Positions 54,265 through 60,915 of a DNA stretch of 64,000 nt are shown here, one piece after another. A program made the translations under genes and the position numbers. Numbering within the stretch: the stretch's first letter is position 1; the number at the start of each line of letters is the position of its first letter. Below the pieces are notes generated by a model that saw only the letters and a program-made list of their open reading frames with translations, searched no databases and was not told the DNA's origin. The stretch lies in the NCBI RefSeq assembly GCF_023208015.1, contig NZ_CP051627.1:4198422-4262421 (forward strand), written 5' to 3'. Source of the DNA: Thermobifida alba. Its GTDB lineage: Bacteria > Actinomycetota > Actinomycetes > Streptosporangiales > Streptosporangiaceae.

Positions 54265-54786
54265 TCAGGAGCCGTCCTCTCCGCCGCAGTCGGACCACAG
54301 CGCGATGAAGGAGTCGCCGCACCGCTCCTGCGCGCCGGGAGAGGAGGGGGAGGGGTGCGGCTCGTCGAACCGGGGGGACCAGCGGTCGGGGCCGGACTGC
54401 CCGGCGACGTCGCTCCGGCCGCCCTCCCCGCTCCCGCCGCCGGGCGACGCGGCGGGAACGGGGGAGGGCTCCGGTGTGCTGGGGAGGGCCGCGGCCCGCA
54501 CGTCGACGGCGTGGGTGAGGGGCCGGGCGGCGGGGATGCGCGACGCGGGGGGCGGCGTGGTGCGGCGCGGTGCGAAGTACGAGGTCACGGAGGCTGGTGC
54601 GGCGGCGGCCGTGTGCTGCGCGGCCGACTCCTCGGGGTGCGGCGACAGCTGGGCGGCCACGCCCGTGAGGGAGAACACGACCAGGGAGGCCACCAGCCAG
54701 CGCGGCGACAGGGGGGTGCGGGCGATCCACGACGGACGTGCATGCCGAGGCCGCCAGCCCCGCCGACGGGAAAAGGCTAGGCGCAT
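54265..54786 (-). CDS. Secreted/membrane-tethered Pro-Ser-rich protein
   Basis: A 173-residue protein. A basic N-terminus (RLAFSRRRGWRPRHARPSW) precedes one hydrophobic helix (RWLVASLVVFSLTGVAAQL) that acts as signal anchor or signal peptide. The remaining 120 residues are Ala/Pro/Ser/Gly-rich and probably disordered (PSTPEPSPVPAASPGGGSGE), ending with two cysteines (RCGDSF, SDCGGED). No domain recognised. ATG at 54786 with AGGAG about 11 nt upstream; an upstream in-frame ATG is less likely. Confidence 0.55.
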   Translation of the reverse strand: MRLAFSRRRGWRPRHARPSWIARTPLSPRWLVASLVVFSLTGVAAQLSPHPEESAAQHTAAAAPASVTSYFAPRRTTPPPASRIPAARPLTHAVDVRAAALPSTPEPSPVPAASPGGGSGEGGRSDVAGQSGPDRWSPRFDEPHPSPSSPGAQERCGDSFIALWSDCGGEDGS

Positions 54787-54919
54787 GAAGAGATGTCTCC
54801 TCCCAGGAGAGACGGTGGAAACCACCGGACGACGTAGGTCACAACGGTCCGCGACTGGGGGAGGACTCTCCGTAGTCACCGTGGGTGGTCGTACGCCCCG
54901 GTGCTTCAGGAGGGGAAGG

Positions 54920-55090
54920 TCAGTCCTTCGCGGACCAGCCCGGGGTCAGCAAACGCCCCGAGCCGCTGCACGGCACGCAGTTCCGGGGAACGAGGAGTTC
55001 GGCATGACCCTCCGTCACGGAGAAGAAGCCGTAGATCCGAACCCGGTAACCACTGCCGTGGCAATCCTGGCACACGATCGCAACGTCCAT
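54920..55090 (-). CDS. Small protein with two CxxCxGxG zinc motifs
   Basis: A 56-residue protein on the minus strand with two DnaJ-like zinc-ribbon motifs, VCQDCHGSGYRVRIY and NCVPCSGSGRLLTPGW, separated by 26 residues (GFFSVTEGHAELLVPR within). Four cysteines in two CxxCxGxG units strongly suggest one bound zinc and a possible nucleic-acid or peptide-binding role. The ATG has TAGATT exactly 6 nt upstream (55102-55097) and no Shine-Dalgarno, so it should be leaderless. It lies between the Pro-Ser-rich secreted protein and the histidine kinase, on the same strand as both. Confidence 0.75.
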   Translation of the reverse strand: MDVAIVCQDCHGSGYRVRIYGFFSVTEGHAELLVPRNCVPCSGSGRLLTPGWSAKD

Positions 55091-55150
55091 GAGCCAAATC
55101 TAAAGGTTGGCTGCTGAATCCGACAGGCCGCAGGGGATGCGGTGACTGGC

Positions 55151-56575
55151 TCAGTCCCTCGAACGGTCCGCCGCCGGAATACGCACAGTGACGGTCGTGC
55201 CCTCGCCGGGACGGGTGTCGAGGGTGACCGTGCCGCCGTGGGCGTCGGCGATCGCCTGCACGATGGGCAGCCCCAGGCCGCTGCCTCCCCCCGGGGCCCG
55301 GGTCCCCCGGTAGAAGCGGTCGAAGACGCGGGCCGCGTCCTCGGCGGACATGCCGGGCCCCGCGTCGGTCACCGCCAGGACGACCTCGCCGCCGTCGGCG
55401 TGCAACCGCACTGTCACCGGGGTGTCCGACGGGGTGTGCTCCCGTACGTTGCCCAGCAGGTTCGCGAGGATCTGCCGGAACCGGGTCTCGTCGATCTGCC
55501 AGAAGAGCCGGTCCGGCACGTCCAGGGTGAACTCCCGCTCCGGCTCCAGGGAGGCCGCGTCCCCGGTCATGTCCCGCACCAGCTCCGCCAGGTCGCGGGT
55601 GGCCAGCTCCAGCGATCCGGCGCGGTCCAGCCGGGCCAGCTCCAGCAGTTCGCCCACGAGTTTGGACATGCGGGTGGCCTCCCCCTCCACGCGCCGCATG
55701 GCCTCGGGCAGCTCCTCGTCGGGGATCGCGCCCTGCCGGTACAGCTCGGCGTAGCCGAGGATCGTGGTCAGCGGGGTGCGCAGTTCGTGGGAGGCGTCGG
55801 CGGCGAAGTTGCGCACCCGCTGCTCCGACTCCGCCTTGGCCCGGAACGCGCTCTCCAGGCGGCCCAGCATCGTGTTGATCGCCATGCCGAGCCGTCCCAC
55901 CTCGCTGTAGGGGTCGGCGTCGGGCATCCGGTCGCCGAGATCGGAGCCGGTGCTGATCTGTCCGGCGATGGTCGCCATCCGGTCCAGCGGGGCCAGGGCG
56001 CGCACGATCAGGCGGCCCCCGACCAGCAGCAGCGCCCCCAGCAGCAGGACCGCGGTGATCAACTGCACGGTGACCAGCTGGCGCGGGTAGTCCTCCCGTT
56101 CGACGGTGGGCACCCCGCTGACCATGATCGAGTTGGTGCGGGTCCGGACGGTGACCAGGTGCGGGGGAACCGACTCGTCGGGGGTGTCCAGCTCCACGAT
56201 CTCCTGCGTGGAGGCGTAGGAGCGCAGTTCGGACAGCGACAGCAGGGCGATCCGGCTCAACACCACGTCCTCACGGAAGGTGTCGCCGTAGATCTGGTTG
56301 ATCTCGCCGGTCTCGCGGTCGAGCAGCACCACGAAGTACGGGGACGGGCTGGGCGCGTCCACCCCCACCGGCGGGGTGTCGTTGTCCAGCCGGACCATGG
56401 CCCGCTCGGTGGTGAGCAGCAGTTGGGCCTCCAGCCGCTCGGTGATGAAGGCACGCAGGGTCAGCACGCTGACCAGCGAGCTGACGAGCAGCCCCACCCC
56501 GGTCACCACCAGCAGCCCGGCCAGCAGCCGGGACCGCAGGGTGCCCGGAGGGGCGAACGGCCCGCTGACGGTCAT
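55151..56575 (-). CDS. Sensor histidine kinase (HAMP-HisKA-HATPase)
   Basis: A 474-residue membrane kinase. TM1 (LLAGLLVVTGVGLLVSSLVS) and TM2 (LITAVLLLGALLLVGGRLIV) flank a roughly 140-residue extracytoplasmic sensor domain. Then come HAMP (ALAPLDRMATIAGQISTGSD), the phospho-acceptor box ADASHELRTPLTTILGYAEL, N-box ILANLLGNVREH, G1 VTDAGPGMS and G2 GGGSGLGLPIVQAI. Its ATG overlaps the stop of the response regulator gene (ATGA), so the pair is translationally coupled. Stimulus unknown. Confidence 0.92.
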   Translation of the reverse strand: MTVSGPFAPPGTLRSRLLAGLLVVTGVGLLVSSLVSVLTLRAFITERLEAQLLLTTERAMVRLDNDTPPVGVDAPSPSPYFVVLLDRETGEINQIYGDTFREDVVLSRIALLSLSELRSYASTQEIVELDTPDESVPPHLVTVRTRTNSIMVSGVPTVEREDYPRQLVTVQLITAVLLLGALLLVGGRLIVRALAPLDRMATIAGQISTGSDLGDRMPDADPYSEVGRLGMAINTMLGRLESAFRAKAESEQRVRNFAADASHELRTPLTTILGYAELYRQGAIPDEELPEAMRRVEGEATRMSKLVGELLELARLDRAGSLELATRDLAELVRDMTGDAASLEPEREFTLDVPDRLFWQIDETRFRQILANLLGNVREHTPSDTPVTVRLHADGGEVVLAVTDAGPGMSAEDAARVFDRFYRGTRAPGGGSGLGLPIVQAIADAHGGTVTLDTRPGEGTTVTVRIPAADRSRD

Positions 56576-57294
56576 CTCTCCTCTGGGGCGCGCAGCGCGT
56601 ACCCCACTCCGCGCTGGGTGTGGATCAGGTTGGGGCCGAAGGGCTCCAGTTTGCGGCGCAGGTAGCTGACGTAGGTCTCCACGATCTGGGACTGGCCCGC
56701 GTAGTCCCACCCCCAGACGTTCTCCAGGAGCTGGGCGCGGGTCAGCACCCGCCCGGCGTTGTTCATCATGTAGGCCAGCAGGCGGAACTCGGTGGGCGAC
56801 AGGTCGATGGGCACGCCGCCGCGGCGCACCGTCCAGGTCTTCTCGTCCAGTTCCAGGTCGGCGACCCGCAGCACCCCGTCGGGGGACTGCGCGGAGTTGG
56901 GGTCGCGTTTGACGCGGCGCAGCAGCGCGCGCACCCGGGCGATGAGGGCCTCCACCGAGAACGGCTTGGTGACGTAGTCGTCGCCGCCCAGGGACAGGCC
57001 GGTGACCGTGTCGGAGGGGGTGTCCCGGGCGGTGAGGTAGATCACCGGGACGTCGTCGTCCTCGTCCCGCAGACGGCGGCAGACGTCGAAGCCGCTGATG
57101 TCGGGCAGCAGCACGTCCAGCAGGATCAGGTCCGGCCGTTCCGAACGGGCGAGGGCGAGGCCCTCCCCTCCGGAACCGGCGGTGCTGACCTCGAAACCGT
57201 GGAAACGCAGGGCGGCCTGAACCAGATCCCGGATGTTGGGTTCGTCGTCGATCACGAGTACATGGGGGCGCGCCGTGGTCTCTGATTCCGTCAT
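56572..57294 (-). CDS. OmpR-family response regulator
   Basis: A 240-residue regulator. The receiver domain has the acidic pair in VLVIDDEPNIRDLV, the phosphorylated Asp60 in LILLDVLLPDISGFDV, and YLTARD...GLSLGGDDYVTKPFS (Thr/Lys switch residues). The C-terminal winged-helix Trans_reg_C domain reads LSPTEFRLLAYMMNNAGRVL, then QIVETYVSYLRRKLEPFG and THRGVGYALR-like text (HTQRGVGYALRAP). The ATG at 57294 has AGGTGG 5 nt upstream. First gene of the two-component operon; targets unknown. Confidence 0.93.
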   Translation of the reverse strand: MTESETTARPHVLVIDDEPNIRDLVQAALRFHGFEVSTAGSGGEGLALARSERPDLILLDVLLPDISGFDVCRRLRDEDDDVPVIYLTARDTPSDTVTGLSLGGDDYVTKPFSVEALIARVRALLRRVKRDPNSAQSPDGVLRVADLELDEKTWTVRRGGVPIDLSPTEFRLLAYMMNNAGRVLTRAQLLENVWGWDYAGQSQIVETYVSYLRRKLEPFGPNLIHTQRGVGYALRAPEER

Positions 57295-57641
57295 CGATCC
57301 ACCTAGCGGAAGACTTCGGGGGTCTCTGTCATGGTATTCGCGCCGGTCCGCGAGGCTGAACCGGGAACTTCCCGGGCCTTTGGACGCACACGGGGGCGGT
57401 GGGCGCACGCCTCGCCCACCGCCCCCGTTGACATCCCGCCGCCGTCACTGCCCCGCGGGGCGGGACCCTGAGGTGAGTCGGTCGTCTGTGGAGATTCAAG
57501 CCGACGCCACCCATACAACCTCCCGTTCCTGAGACCCAGACTGGTACACGCTGGGAAAACGCTGAGATCTGGGAGGCCGGGGAGGTGTCCGCTCCCCGTG
57601 GGGCGCGCGGTGCCGCGGGCGGCGGGCGCTAGCCTTGCGGT
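57295..57641. promoter_or_regulatory. Divergent region with hairpin and palindrome (two-component operon / exonuclease III)
   Basis: No gene is seen in this 347-bp gap. CCGGGAA-C-TTCCCGG (57361-57375) is a palindrome and 57392-57426 is a perfect 14-bp stem (GGGGGCGGTGGGCG, 7-nt loop). Both lie in the likely leader or promoter of the regulator operon. On the right, TAGCCT (57630-57635) is the leaderless -10 for the exonuclease gene. Confidence 0.5.
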
Positions 57642-58436
57642 GTGCGATTGGCGACGTGGAATGTGAACAGTGTGCGGGCGCGCAGCGAGCGCATCGCCGC
57701 CTGGCTGCAGCGGAGCGACGTGGACGTCGTCGCCCTCCAGGAGACGAAGTGCCGGGACGACCAGTTCCCGACCGAGGTCTTCACCGAACTCGGCTACGAG
57801 GTCGCCCACCACGGGCTGTCGCAGTGGAACGGGGTCGCGATCGCCTCCCGGGTGGGGCTGGACGACGTGCGCGTCGGCTTCCCCGGACAGCCCGGCTGGG
57901 GCGACCCGGCGGAGGCGGAGGCCCGCGCGCTCGGCGCCGTGTGCGGCGGGGTGCGGGTGTGGAGCCTGTACGTCCCCAACGGCCGCGAGGTCGACCACCC
58001 GCACTACACCTACAAGCTGCAGTGGCTGGAGCGGCTCCGCGAGGCCGGGGAGGGCTGGCTGGCCGAGGACCCGCGGGCGCGGATCGCGCTGTGCGGCGAC
58101 TTCAACATCGCCCCCCGGGACGACGACGTGTGGGACATGGCGGAGTTCGAGGGCCGCACCCACGTCACCAAGCCCGAGCGGGACGCCTTCCAGGCGCTGG
58201 TCGACGCCGGCTTCACCGACGTGGTGCGGCCGTACACGCCCGGACCCGGCGTCTACACCTACTGGGACTACAAGGGCCTGTCCTTCCCCAAGCGCAAGGG
58301 CATGCGCATCGACTTCGTGCTGGCCTCGCCCGCGCTGGCGGAGCGGGCCGCGGGCGCGGCGGTCGACCGCGAGGAGCGCAAGGGCAAGGGCGCCTCCGAC
58401 CACGCCCCCGTCATCGTGGACCTGCGGCCGGAGTGA
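57642..58436 (+). CDS. xth: Exodeoxyribonuclease III
   Basis: A 264-residue endonuclease/exonuclease/phosphatase-fold DNA-repair enzyme (AP endonuclease and 3' exonuclease). Motifs are RLATWNVNSVRARSERIAAW, VVALQETKCRDDQFP (metal Glu), YVPNGREVDHPHY, CGDFNIAPRDDDVWD (catalytic Asp-Asn), RIDFVLAS and GASDHAPVIVDL (catalytic His). The GTG start has TAGCCT exactly 6 nt upstream and no ribosome site, consistent with leaderless mRNA. Ribokinase follows after 25 bp. Confidence 0.94.
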   Translation: MRLATWNVNSVRARSERIAAWLQRSDVDVVALQETKCRDDQFPTEVFTELGYEVAHHGLSQWNGVAIASRVGLDDVRVGFPGQPGWGDPAEAEARALGAVCGGVRVWSLYVPNGREVDHPHYTYKLQWLERLREAGEGWLAEDPRARIALCGDFNIAPRDDDVWDMAEFEGRTHVTKPERDAFQALVDAGFTDVVRPYTPGPGVYTYWDYKGLSFPKRKGMRIDFVLASPALAERAAGAAVDREERKGKGASDHAPVIVDLRPE

Positions 58437-58461
58437 ACAACGCCCCGGTAACGTGAGGGGC

Positions 58462-59361
58462 GTGAACCGAGCAGCGGCACCGCGGATCGCGGTATTCGGC
58501 AGTGTCAACATGGACCTGGTGGCCTACGTGGACACCGTGCCCGCCAGCGGGGAGACCGTCCAGGGGCGCCAGTTCCGCCAGATTCCCGGGGGCAAGGGCG
58601 CCAACCAGGCGATCGCCGCGGCCCGGGCCGGGGCGGACGTGGCCTTCCTCGGCGCGGTGGGCGACGACGCCTTCGGTGTGCAGCTGCGCACCACGCTGGT
58701 CGACAGCGGCGTCGACGTGTCGGGGCTGCGCACGGTGGCGGGCGCCTCGGGGGTGGCGCACATCGTCGTGGACGCCGCCGGGAGCAACTCCATCATCGTC
58801 ATCCCGGGCGCCAACGGCACGGTCACCGCGCTGCGGGAGGGCGACACCCGGCTGCTGGACGGCGCGCGGGTGCTGCTGCTGCAGTTGGAGACGCCGATGT
58901 CCGGGGTGGTCGCGGCGGCGCGGGCGGGACGCTCCCTGGGGGCGACCACCATGCTGACGCCCGCTCCGGCCCGGCCGCTGCCCGCGGAGCTGCTGGAGTG
59001 CGTGGACGTGCTGCTGCCCAACCAGCACGAGGCGGCGGCGCTCACCGGCCACGACGACCCCGAGCGGGCGCTGGCCGCGCTGCTGGAGTCGGTGCCCGAG
59101 GTGGTCGTCACGCTCGGCGGCGACGGGTCGCTCTACGGGGCGCGGGGCCGCGAGCCGGTCCGGGTGCCGGCGGTGCGGGTGGAGCCGGTGGACACCACCG
59201 GGGCGGGCGACACCTTCTGCGGCGCGTTCGCGGTCGCCCGCGCCGAGGGCCGGGATCCCGAGGAGGCGCTGCGGTTCGCGGCCCGGGCGGCGGCCCTGTC
59301 GGTGCGGCGCCAGGGGGCGAGCACGTCGATGCCCACCCGCGCCGAGATCGACGCGTTCTGA
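58462..59361 (+). CDS. rbsK: Ribokinase (PfkB family)
   Basis: A 299-residue PfkB carbohydrate kinase that phosphorylates ribose at O-5. N-terminal GSVNMDLVAYVDTVPASGET and IPGGKGANQAIAAARAGADV (signature 1) and the C-terminal PVDTTGAGDTFCGAFAVARA (signature 2, catalytic Asp) are clear; LLPNQHEAAALTG and VVTLGGDGSLYGA support ribokinase within the family. The GTG at 58462 follows TAACGT by 7 nt and GAGGGG directly, so it may have its own start as well as read-through from xth. No ribose transporter is nearby. Confidence 0.88.
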   Translation: MNRAAAPRIAVFGSVNMDLVAYVDTVPASGETVQGRQFRQIPGGKGANQAIAAARAGADVAFLGAVGDDAFGVQLRTTLVDSGVDVSGLRTVAGASGVAHIVVDAAGSNSIIVIPGANGTVTALREGDTRLLDGARVLLLQLETPMSGVVAAARAGRSLGATTMLTPAPARPLPAELLECVDVLLPNQHEAAALTGHDDPERALAALLESVPEVVVTLGGDGSLYGARGREPVRVPAVRVEPVDTTGAGDTFCGAFAVARAEGRDPEEALRFAARAAALSVRRQGASTSMPTRAEIDAF

Positions 59362-59425
59362 TCGGGGTTTCGGGTTCGCGGTACCGCCAAGACGCTGGTC
59401 TTGACGGTGGGGCACCTGACCGCCC

Positions 59426-59457
59426 TGGTGTCGACCGGTGGGTGCACGCGGGTCGGC
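59426..59457. repeat. Direct repeat, left copy
   Basis: TGGTGTCGACCGGTGGGTGC and the following 12 bases match 59851-59882 with two differences over 32 bp; the last 21 bp are identical. Looser similarity extends upstream (GTCTTGACGGTGGGGC against GTCCTGACAGGTAGGGGC). The pair brackets repeat element A. Confidence 0.75.
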
Positions 59458-59503
59458 GGGCGGCCGCGGACCGAGGTGCGGGTGGGCGCCGGACCAGCGG
59501 GTT

Positions 59504-59749
59504 TGCTTCGGCCGGGAGGCCCGGCAGCCTTGCCCGAGCCCTGGGGTGCCGGGGGGATGGCCGGGCGGCGGGCATCCGGGGGTGAGGCGTCGCTGGGCTG
59601 CGGCTCAGCGGGTGCTTTGAGCCGTCCGTCCAGCTTCGGCCGGGAGGCGCGGGTGAGGCGGGGAGGGGAGAGCGAAGCGCTACGGGAGGACGGCAACCCC
59701 TCCGGGACCGGGGCGGCGCTCAAGGCTGCCGCGCCTCGCGGCCGAAGCA
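59504..59749. repeat. Inverted-repeat-bounded element A (246 bp)
   Basis: The ends are 29-bp inverted repeats (59504-59532, TGCTTCGGCCGGGAGGCCCG onwards; 59721-59749) with two mismatches. A partial third copy of the end sequence lies inside at 59633-59653. The body lacks a convincing gene. It is homologous, in opposite orientation, to element B at 63045-63224, sharing for example GCGAAGCGCTACGGGA and CCCTCCGGGACCGG. Element A contains roughly 70 bp that B lacks. It may be a non-autonomous (MITE-like) element; mobility is unproven and no transposase is present. Confidence 0.7.
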
Positions 59750-59850
59750 CACCGGCCACCCGACCGCCTTCCTCAACCCTCCCCAAAAACCACTCCCGAC
59801 GCACCCCCTACACGACCATGGTCCTGACAGGTAGGGGCGCACCTCAGCCT

Positions 59851-59882
59851 TGGTGTCAACTGGTGGGTGCACGCGGGTCGGC
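59851..59882. repeat. Direct repeat, right copy
   Basis: Partner of the repeat at 59426-59457. The region between element A and this copy (59750-59850) and on to 60004 shows no gene. The whole 59362-60068 interval is therefore a 707-bp non-coding, repeat-filled gap. Confidence 0.75.
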
Positions 59883-60004
59883 TGATGCACCCCACTTCCG
59901 GCAGGATCGTCAAACCAGGGGCCGGGGCCGACCCGGAACGTGGGCACTCAAACCCCAGTGAGTTCCGGTCGGCGGGAGCGGCGGCCCCGCCGGAGACGCC
60001 GAGG

Positions 60005-60035
60005 CCCGCCCGGGTGAGGGAGAGTCCCGGGCGGG
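60005..60035 (-). terminator. Terminator of the DUF4352 gene
   Basis: A perfect 10-bp stem CCCGCCCGGG / CCCGGGCGGG with an 11-nt loop lies just downstream of the DUF4352 stop on the minus strand. A smaller CCCGTG/CACGGG stem (60044-60060) lies between. Confidence 0.65.
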
Positions 60036-60068
60036 GTTCGTGTCCCGTGTGCGGCACGGGAGGCTCCG

Positions 60069-60686
60069 TCAGGACAGCGAGACGGTCACGCCGCCGCTGA
60101 AGACGGACTCGTGCAGTTCGATCGACACGGGCTCCACGTCCTCGGGGATGTCGAAGACCACCTGCGCCTCGATCGTGTTGCCGGGGTTGATGTCGGTGAG
60201 GAACGCGTCGGAGTTGTCCAGCGAGATCTCGGCCGCGGAGTCGTTGGAGTACTCCCTGCCCTCGGCGTCGAAGAGCTTCTGGTTGGAGCCGTCGAACATC
60301 TCGGCCCGGTCGCCGATGTTCTCGACGGTGACGTGGACGATCACGTACTGGCCCTGCGCCTCCTCCCGCAGGAAGTCGCCGCCGACGCTGGACACGCCGG
60401 TCTCGACGTCGGTCACGGTGAAGGCGAACGCGCCGTCCTCGACGGTGTCGCCGATCCCGGCCGTCGGCTCGTCCCCGGAGCCGTCCTCGTCGCCGCCTTT
60501 GCCGCCGTCCGAGGAGGAGGCGCTCTGGCCGGAGCCGGAGGAGTCGGAGCCGACGCTGGCGACGAGCGCGGCGCAGCCGACGAACCCGAAGAGCACGAAG
60601 AGGCCAAGGGCGATGAGGACGGCCCACAGGCAGCCGCGGCTCTTCTTCGGCTGCGGCTGGGGCTGCTGGGGTGCGGGGTAGCTCAT
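60069..60686 (-). CDS. DUF4352 membrane-anchored extracytoplasmic protein
   Basis: A 205-residue protein. A short Pro/Gln-rich N-terminus (YPAPQQPQPQPKKSRG) precedes a transmembrane helix (CLWAVLIALGLFVLFGFVGC). Then come a Ser/Gly/Asp linker and a C-terminal immunoglobulin-like DUF4352 domain: FAFTVTDVETGVSSVGG, GQYVIVHVTVENIGD, NQKLFDAEGREYSNDSAAEI and GNTIEAQVVFDIPEDVEPVS. Such domains are common in actinobacterial surface proteins of unknown role. AAGGA lies 9 nt before the ATG. It is divergent from the methylase-like gene across an AT-rich control region. Confidence 0.83.
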   Translation of the reverse strand: MSYPAPQQPQPQPKKSRGCLWAVLIALGLFVLFGFVGCAALVASVGSDSSGSGQSASSSDGGKGGDEDGSGDEPTAGIGDTVEDGAFAFTVTDVETGVSSVGGDFLREEAQGQYVIVHVTVENIGDRAEMFDGSNQKLFDAEGREYSNDSAAEISLDNSDAFLTDINPGNTIEAQVVFDIPEDVEPVSIELHESVFSGGVTVSLS

Positions 60687-60808
60687 GGCGGTGTTCCTTC
60701 GCTGGTGGGAGTGTCGGGGCCGACGACGTGGACGGATCGCGACGGTCGAACAGTGCAGAGGTGTTCACGCGCGAACTCCAGTAGAAAGCGAAAGACATGT
60801 AAACACAA

Positions 60809-60822
60809 ACTGTGTACACAGT
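60809..60822. promoter_or_regulatory. Perfect palindrome in an AT-rich divergent control region
   Basis: ACTGTGTACACAGT is a perfect 14-bp palindrome. A half-site (CTGTGTAC) recurs at 60855-60862, closer to the methylase-like gene. The surrounding 60775-60865 is markedly AT-richer than its neighbours and includes a run of six Ts. It probably holds the promoters of both divergent genes and an operator. Confidence 0.55.
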
Positions 60823-60915
60823 CAACGTGGTTGTTTTTTGGTCTTCCTTGTGACCTGTGTACTGACTGCGCGGTAGGGTGCCACCAGCAAACCCCCAGCA
60901 ACCGCAGGAGCCGCG

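Noticed and set aside
54227..55117. Plus-strand 296-codon frame downstream of the YcaQ-like gene start
   Set aside because: Arg/Gly-rich, no ribosome site, and opposite two better-supported minus-strand genes with a signal anchor and zinc motifs.
59438..59620. Short frame containing VCFGREARQP, also present in frames over element B
   Set aside because: Tempting as a conserved peptide, but the shared residues come from the inverted-repeat ends of the elements and appear in several frames and orientations.
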